Assembly: GCA_002887195.1 (NCBI GenBank)
Contig: PJAB01001175.1
Coordinates: 1-16,572, forward strand
Direction: 5' to 3'
From: Chrysochromulina parva
Taxonomy: Eukaryota; Haptophyta; Prymnesiales; Chrysochromulinaceae
Length of the DNA stretch: 16,572 nt
Each line of letters opens with the position of its first letter. Within the stretch, counting starts at the first letter, position 1. Below, piece after piece: positions 1-6,300 of this stretch. Below the pieces are notes generated by a model. The model made no database searches. It saw nothing but the letters and a program-made list of their open reading frames with translations, and had not been told where the DNA came from. A program made the translations under genes and the position numbers.

Positions 1-123
1 GTTAGTGAAGCCGTGCGACACGATGTCCGCGTCGCCGAAGAGCAGCAGAAGGGTCATGAACTTGCGGACGAGGCAGTCGAACACATCCTGCCCGGTCGCG
101 ATGACGACCTTCTCCGGGACTTG
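1..123 (-). CDS. Partial host-gene exon, protein unknown
   Basis: Read on the - strand from 123 down to 1, this stretch is open and encodes 41 residues that run off the window edge. Of its 41 codons, 37 end in G or C, a much stronger third-position bias than in the neighbouring retroelement (about two thirds in a sampled part of the endonuclease region). The peptide contains VVIATGQDVFDCLVRKF followed by a hydrophobic LLLLFGDADIV stretch; I do not recognise the family. A pyrimidine-containing tract ending in CAG lies directly upstream, so it reads as an internal exon entered in phase 0. The + strand of the same bases is also open, as part of the retroelement frame, but has the weaker codon bias of a shadow. 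The coding call rests on codon bias and the splice signal only. Confidence 0.5.
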
Positions 124-150
124 CTGAAGCACAATGCAAATCAGACACAT
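124..150 (-). promoter_or_regulatory. Putative 3' splice site (acceptor) of a host intron
   Basis: On the - strand the sequence CTGATTTGCATTGTGCTTCAG ends at 124 and abuts the GC3-rich exon. It has a branch-point-like CTGAT, a T-rich stretch and a terminal CAG, and the codon bias drops sharply upstream of it. This suggests that the bases to the right, including the retroelement, lie in or beside an intron of a gene transcribed leftwards. No donor site was identified. Confidence 0.4.
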
Positions 151-354
151 TGCTGCAGCACCGTGACACAGCTGGCGGTGCCAGGAGCCGGCCAGATTCA
201 TCACACGCAGGCAGCCGCGTCACCAGCGACGGCTATCGCACGCTCCATCCCAACAACACCGGCCGCAGCAAGTGCTCAAGCGCCTTTTAACAAGGAAGGT
301 ACCAAGGTGGACAACGATAGGAGTACCAGCGTGGAAGCCGGCATAGATGCCGGC
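151..354. other. Presumed junction of host intron and retroelement 5' end
   Basis: The frame of ORF A is open across this stretch back to base 1, with a GTG at 13 but no ATG before 355, so it may be 5' UTR, intron or both. I see no target-site duplication, promoter motif or repeat that fixes the 5' end. The + strand frame here has ordinary composition, before the Gly/Ala-rich coding region begins. Confidence 0.3.
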
Positions 355-3300
355 ATGTGTGCCACGGTGGGCGACGACAAGATGCGCGAACGCGGCAAGC
401 GCAGCGAAGAAGGACGCAAGAAGAATGAACGCGTCGACGACGCCCACATCACCAAGCCCAAGATGCGGGCCCAAGATGACAGCGACGGCAAAGGCGACGA
501 CGGCCACAACGCCTCCGACGGAACAGTCGCGAATGGTGGGGCGGGCGCCGACGCAGGCGCGGGCAGCAGCGCGAGCAACAACGAGGGCAAGAGTGGCGGT
601 AATGCAGGCGGCAGCACGAGTGCGGGCGGCGGCACAGGAGCGAGCAGCGGAGCGGGTGCAGGCGACAGAGCGGGCGGCGGAGCGGGCGGCGGCGTGCGCG
701 TGGGCGGCAGCACAGGCGCGGGTGGCAGAGCAGGCGCGGACAGCGGAGCGGGCGGCGGCGCGGGCGCGAGCGTCAGCACGAGCGACAGCGAGGGTGAGGG
801 CGGTAACACAGGCGACAGCACGGGCGCGGGTGGCGGCACAGACGCGAGCGGCAGAGCGGGTGCGGGCAGCGGAACGGGCAATGGAGCGGGCGGCGGCGCG
901 CGCGTGGGCGGCAGCACAGGCACGGGTGGCAGAGCAGGCGCGGACAGCGGAGCGGGCAGCGGCGCGGGCGCGGGCGGCAGCGCGAGCGACAGCGAGGGCA
1001 AGGGCGGCATCGCAGGCGGCAGCACGGGCGCGGGTGGCGGCACAGGAGCGGGCGGCAGAGCGGGCGAGTGCGACGGAGTGGACGGCGGCGCGCGGGCGGA
1101 CGACAGCGCGGACGAGAAAAGCAGAACAGGCGCGGACAGAGGAGCAGGCTGCGGCGCAGACGGCAGCGCGGGCGGAGGCGGAGGCGGGTGCGCGGGCAAC
1201 GACGACGGCGTGAGCGAGGGCGAGGACGGCGCGGGCGGGGACGGGAGCGGGGGCCACGAAAAGAAAGACGGCGCTAGCGCGGGCGACAGCGCGAGCAACA
1301 GCGCAGGTGAAGGCGGTAGCGCAGGCGACAGCACAGGCGCGGGCGGCAGCACAAGAGCGAGCAGCAGAGCGGGCGCAGGCGGCGGAGCGGGCGGCGGAGA
1401 GGGCGGCGGAGAGGGCGGCGGCGCGCGCGCGCGCGTGGGCGGCAGCACAGGCGCGGGTGGCAGAGCAGGCGCGGACAGCGGAGCGGGCAGCGGAACGGGC
1501 GCGGGCGACAGCGCGAGCGACAGCGAGGGCGAGGGATGCAGCACAGGCGACAGCACGGGCACGGGTGGCGGCACAGGAGCGGGCGGCAGAGCGAGCGCGG
1601 GCAGCGGAGCAGGCGGCAGAGCGGGCAGCGACGCGCGCGTAGACGGCAGCGCGGACGAGGAAGGCAGAACAGGCGCGGACAGAGGAGCGGGCTACGGCGC
1701 AGACGGCAGCGCGGGCGCGGGCGGCGGCGGGTGCGCGGGCAACGACGACGGCGTGAGCGGGGGCGAGGACGGTGCGGGCGGGGACGGGAGCGGGGGCGAC
1801 GGAACGAAAGACCGAGCTGCCGCGGGCACAGTCAAGGGCAAAGTCGCGGGCGCACGCAACGGCGACAGTGCAGACAAGGGCCAACGCGACGAGGGCAACG
1901 TCGGCGGCGACGGCGGCGGTGGCGGCAGTGGCAGTGCTCCGATCGACTTCACGCCTAACGGAGACCGGCCGCTGACCGCGGGAGTGGCGGAGGTTGACAC
2001 GCTCAACGCGAGCGTCGCGGGTGCGGAGGTCGCGGGGGGAGGTGGCGGCGCGTGCAACATCGCGAACGGCGATGAAGGCACGGGCAACGACAGGGGCGCC
2101 AGTGGCGACACGGGCAAGGGCAACGGTGTCGGTGCGAGCAACGACAAGGGCGAAAACGAGGTCAACGCGAGAGAGGGCAAGGGCAAGAACACGGGCGCGG
2201 ACGACGGCGAGGGCGCGGGTGACGGCAAGGCCGCGAACAGAGACAAGGGTACGGGCAACGGCGACAAATCAGGCATGGGCACCAGCGGCAAAGGATCTGG
2301 AAGCGGCGGCGGCGACAACGGCGGCAGCAGCAGCGATATCAGTGAAGGCGCCAAACACGCGGAACGGAAGAGAAAAGGAAACTGGATCTTCCGGACACTA
2401 ATCACATTGATGCAACTCGCGGCGGTGGAGATCTGCAACTCGCGGCAGACATCCCCCTCGCCGAGACAGCGGTCTGCGGCCACGGGGAATTCAGCACGCA
2501 CGCAAACAACGGCCAACGCGCAGCGACAACACACGTTCGGGCCCAACTTCACAACGTACTGCCCACAGGAAGACCCAAACGAAGCAACTCAAGTACGGGC
2601 CGTATTATGGGACGCTGCTCTGACCGCCCATGGGGAAGGCGACGAAAGCACCAAAGAAAGGGACGAACAAGGACGCGATCACAGTGGATATGGCGGGCGT
2701 GGCAACGACGACAGCGATCATCACGACAACAATCAAGGAGGGGGTAGCGGGGGCTGGCTGGCTGCAACGACAGCACGGATGCTACGCCATCGCCAGATAT
2801 CGCAGCAACGCACAAAGATGCTCAATGTGGTTGCACTCAACATAGCCCTCGTTCACGGAGCAGCAACGTGGGCGACGCGAGTGACGATGGCGGACATCTA
2901 CGCGTGGGCAATCCGCGCCACCACAAAAGTGCTTGTGCTCGGGAAGGACCTCAGCGGCACACGTGCATTAGAGCACGCGGCCCGCGCATGGAAGGCGGCG
3001 ACGGCGCAGGCATGCGCAAGCGAAAGAGAGCTCATCATAACAGCGACACGAATAGGGCTACACGACCAATGGCAGGCAATATTTGCACCCAAGGGAGAGA
3101 ACGCATACTCACTCCTCAGACTCATGCGCAGAGGCGCATCCATAAGCCACGAAACGGCCATAGCGCAGCTCGCGCCCGTACGACATACCATCGGTGCGAT
3201 ACCCGCCATCACATACGTACCCCGGCTCGCAGCCGCGGCGCCAACGGGACCCCCAAATGACCACCCGACCGACCGCGATCCGGCACTGCCTGCCAGCTCG

Positions 3301-6300
3301 TCCGGACACATATCAGCGAAGGCACAGGGAAAACGGCCGGTGGGCAAAACAACGGGAACGCCACGAAGCGACGCGAAGACGGCGACGCCAACAGCGGCAG
3401 CAGAAACGGCGGCGGTGACGACGGCGACGGAAGCGACGACGGCAATGGCGGAGATAGCGGAGACGATGGCGGTAGCGGAAAGAGCGGCAAAGGCGGCAAA
3501 GGCGGCAAAGGTGACAGCAAAGACCGCGGCGGCAGCAGCGGCAGCGGCGGCAGCGGCAGCGGCGGCTGCGGAGGCGGCGGCGACGGAAGCGGCGGCGACT
3601 GCAACGGCGACCGCAGCGGCAGCGGCGGCGGCGGCAGAAGAGGCGGCAGCGACATTGAAAGTGAAATGGGCCAAGCAAGTGCTCGGGGAATCTGGGTACA
3701 CAATCTCAGCTGACGTCGAGCCAACGGATGCACAAACCATCGCCCAATATGTCACAGGCTCACAGAGTGGCGCAAAGGAAACCGGCAGAACGTACTTCGA
3801 CGAGTCAGAAGTGCGGGCAAGAATCCGGGAGAATGGAGGAGACGACAGCAAGTACAGCCCCCAAACACTCAGGCAAGCCGTAAAGGACCACGACCGACTA
3901 CGTCGCGGAGAGGAATACGCACACGACCTACGGTGCGGAGACACAGCTGGCACAACAACGGACGGAGCCCTACACAACGAGATCATATGGCCGCGCGACG
4001 ATGTGCGACTGCAGCGCCGGGAAGGCGCAACACAGACAGGACGATACCGTGAGTGGGCAGAAGGGGCGGCCGGTACGATCACCCGCAGCGCAGGAAGAGG
4101 AGACTGGACAGTCCAAGTGAATGGCATCGCGGGAAAGTACGAGATCGACGTGTCGGGAGAGGAGGTACATCTAGTCAGAAGACGAAACTACGCGGCGGGC
4201 GACGTTGCCGTGTACATAGAGACAGACCAAGAGGGCCTCGAGAAGAACGACGGAACCGCCCGAAAACCAAGCGCAGTCCTGCTCCTACGACGGACACCTT
4301 GCGAGGAGAACAGGCTTGGTGCAGCGAGATGGATAGCATGCAGAGGGAGCGACGCGATGACAGTGATGGTACACGAGGAGAAACTGCAACGAATGCCGTG
4401 GCAACCACAACATCGACGTCAACCACGACAGGCGCCAACGGACAAAGAAATACTAGTGGCGGCGGCGCAGCGAGCATATGCCATATCAGGTGATTGGGAG
4501 GGCGACATAGTCGCAGCAACTAGGAATGCCGCCGGTAGCAAGGGCCTTCAGATCAACGAAGTAGAGGCGAAGGCTGCAATCGGCGAGGCTCGACGACGTT
4601 GGCAAGGGGGCAACGCCTGTGCACGCATGGCCACGCTCAATCATGGCGGGATCATCGTACGCCTACGCGAAACAACGGCGGCGATGCCGGGACAGCGCAG
4701 AATGGCGGAGACGCAGGCGAACGCCGACACCGCCACGCTCTCTTGGGAAGCGGACAACAGGCTATGGAGAACCATGCGAACGCTAGCCGAGACAAACGAC
4801 GTAGTGCTATTACAGGAAACCCACCTGCCAAAACACGACCCGAAGGGGCTGAGCAAGATAGTGCAACAGACGCTCACCAGCGGCGAGTTCTCGGGCTGGC
4901 GCATCGCCGCATCACCCGCCGACGCGGACGATAAATACGCAGGCGTCCTTATGTGGTGGAACTCCGAGACAGTTGAAATGACTGACGTCAAAGTCTTAAC
5001 ACCCGGAAGACTACAACGAGCACGAGCGCGCATCCTCGCGGATGGAACGGAAATGGTCATCGTAAACGCCTACGTCCCCACGAGATGCGGCGCCCCGAGC
5101 GCACGGCAAGCGACCGTGCTGGAAAACGTACGGGCACAACTCCAACTCGAGGTCGATACTGCGGACGAGGAAGGAGACGAGATCGCAATAGGAGGGGACA
5201 TACAGGCACAGACGACCGACACGCTGGAGGCGCGGAAGGACACAGGCAGCGTCAACGCATACAACGCATGGCTCGATGCGTTCTGCGCGGACAACTGCCT
5301 CATGAGTATTGGAGACGAAGAGCCCACTTACAGTGCAGGGGACGGCGGGCCGCAGACGACGATAGACCACTGGATCGTCAGCACAGGGCTGGCCGACAGA
5401 GCGGCCGCCGAAGTGGGAGCTGGCGCAGACGGACTCGCGGGGATTCAAGACGGCACTCATGGGCACAACTCACTCCAGATGAGCCTCGCCTTGCGCACCG
5501 CAGATGCGGAGGGCATCGAGGAAGAATGGGAGCAACGGGAATCACAGCTACCACCCATGGATGAATGCGAATGGGCCGCGTTCGACGGGAAGGAAGAGGA
5601 GACGGTTGCAGAGGCCGCGGAACGCGCGGACGCGACGCACCAGAAGGCGCACGCCGCGGCGGGTGGCGACTCATTTGGCCAGGCGGCGCACAGACTGGTG
5701 GCTATCGAAGACGCGCTCAAAAAACTGGTGTCCGACATTCAGGAAATTGGCGACCGCGCAGGGCCGTCGACAAGCAGCAAAATAGTCCGCCTCCACGAGA
5801 AAATGCTCCGGTGGCGCAGATGGCTACGAATATGCGACGGCAAGAGACAATACCCCGATACGCATCGCATGTTCCACGACGACGACTGTGCACAAGTGAT
5901 CGGCGACGCACCGACGCGCGACGACCTGGTCCGCGCAGCCGTTAGGAACAACGCGCCAGGGGGGCCGAGGCGGATTGCACTCCGCGAGATCTGTCGCAAG
6001 CGACTGCTCCACGCCAGAGAAAAGTACGAGGGAGCAGTAACGAAGGGCGCTGTGGACACGGATCGAATACGCACCCGCCTACTCGCAGACATCAACAAGG
6101 CCGTAGAAGAAGGGCGCGACCCGCGCTGGGAATGCTTCAGGGCAGTGGGCCGAGCGAAAGCGGCGTTGGCGGGCAAGCGCACAGCGCCGCGGCTGGATCA
6201 ACCGGGCATGCGGGCCATTAAGCGCACGGGCGCCACCAAAGCGGAGACGGGGCAGGGAGCGGTGCTCCGGGCAATCCATGATGAAAGCGTTGTTATGCAC

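Noticed and set aside
347..1213. An overlapping + strand frame starting at ATG 347 that encodes an Ala/Arg-rich protein.
   Set aside because: It is the shifted reading of the same repeat and stops inside it; the ORF A frame continues into recognisable enzymes.
220..1884. Long - strand reading frames across the Gly-rich repeat (554 and 432 residues).
   Set aside because: They are Ala- or Pro/Ser-rich mirror images of a GC-rich repeat, with no domain; stop codons are rare here in every frame.
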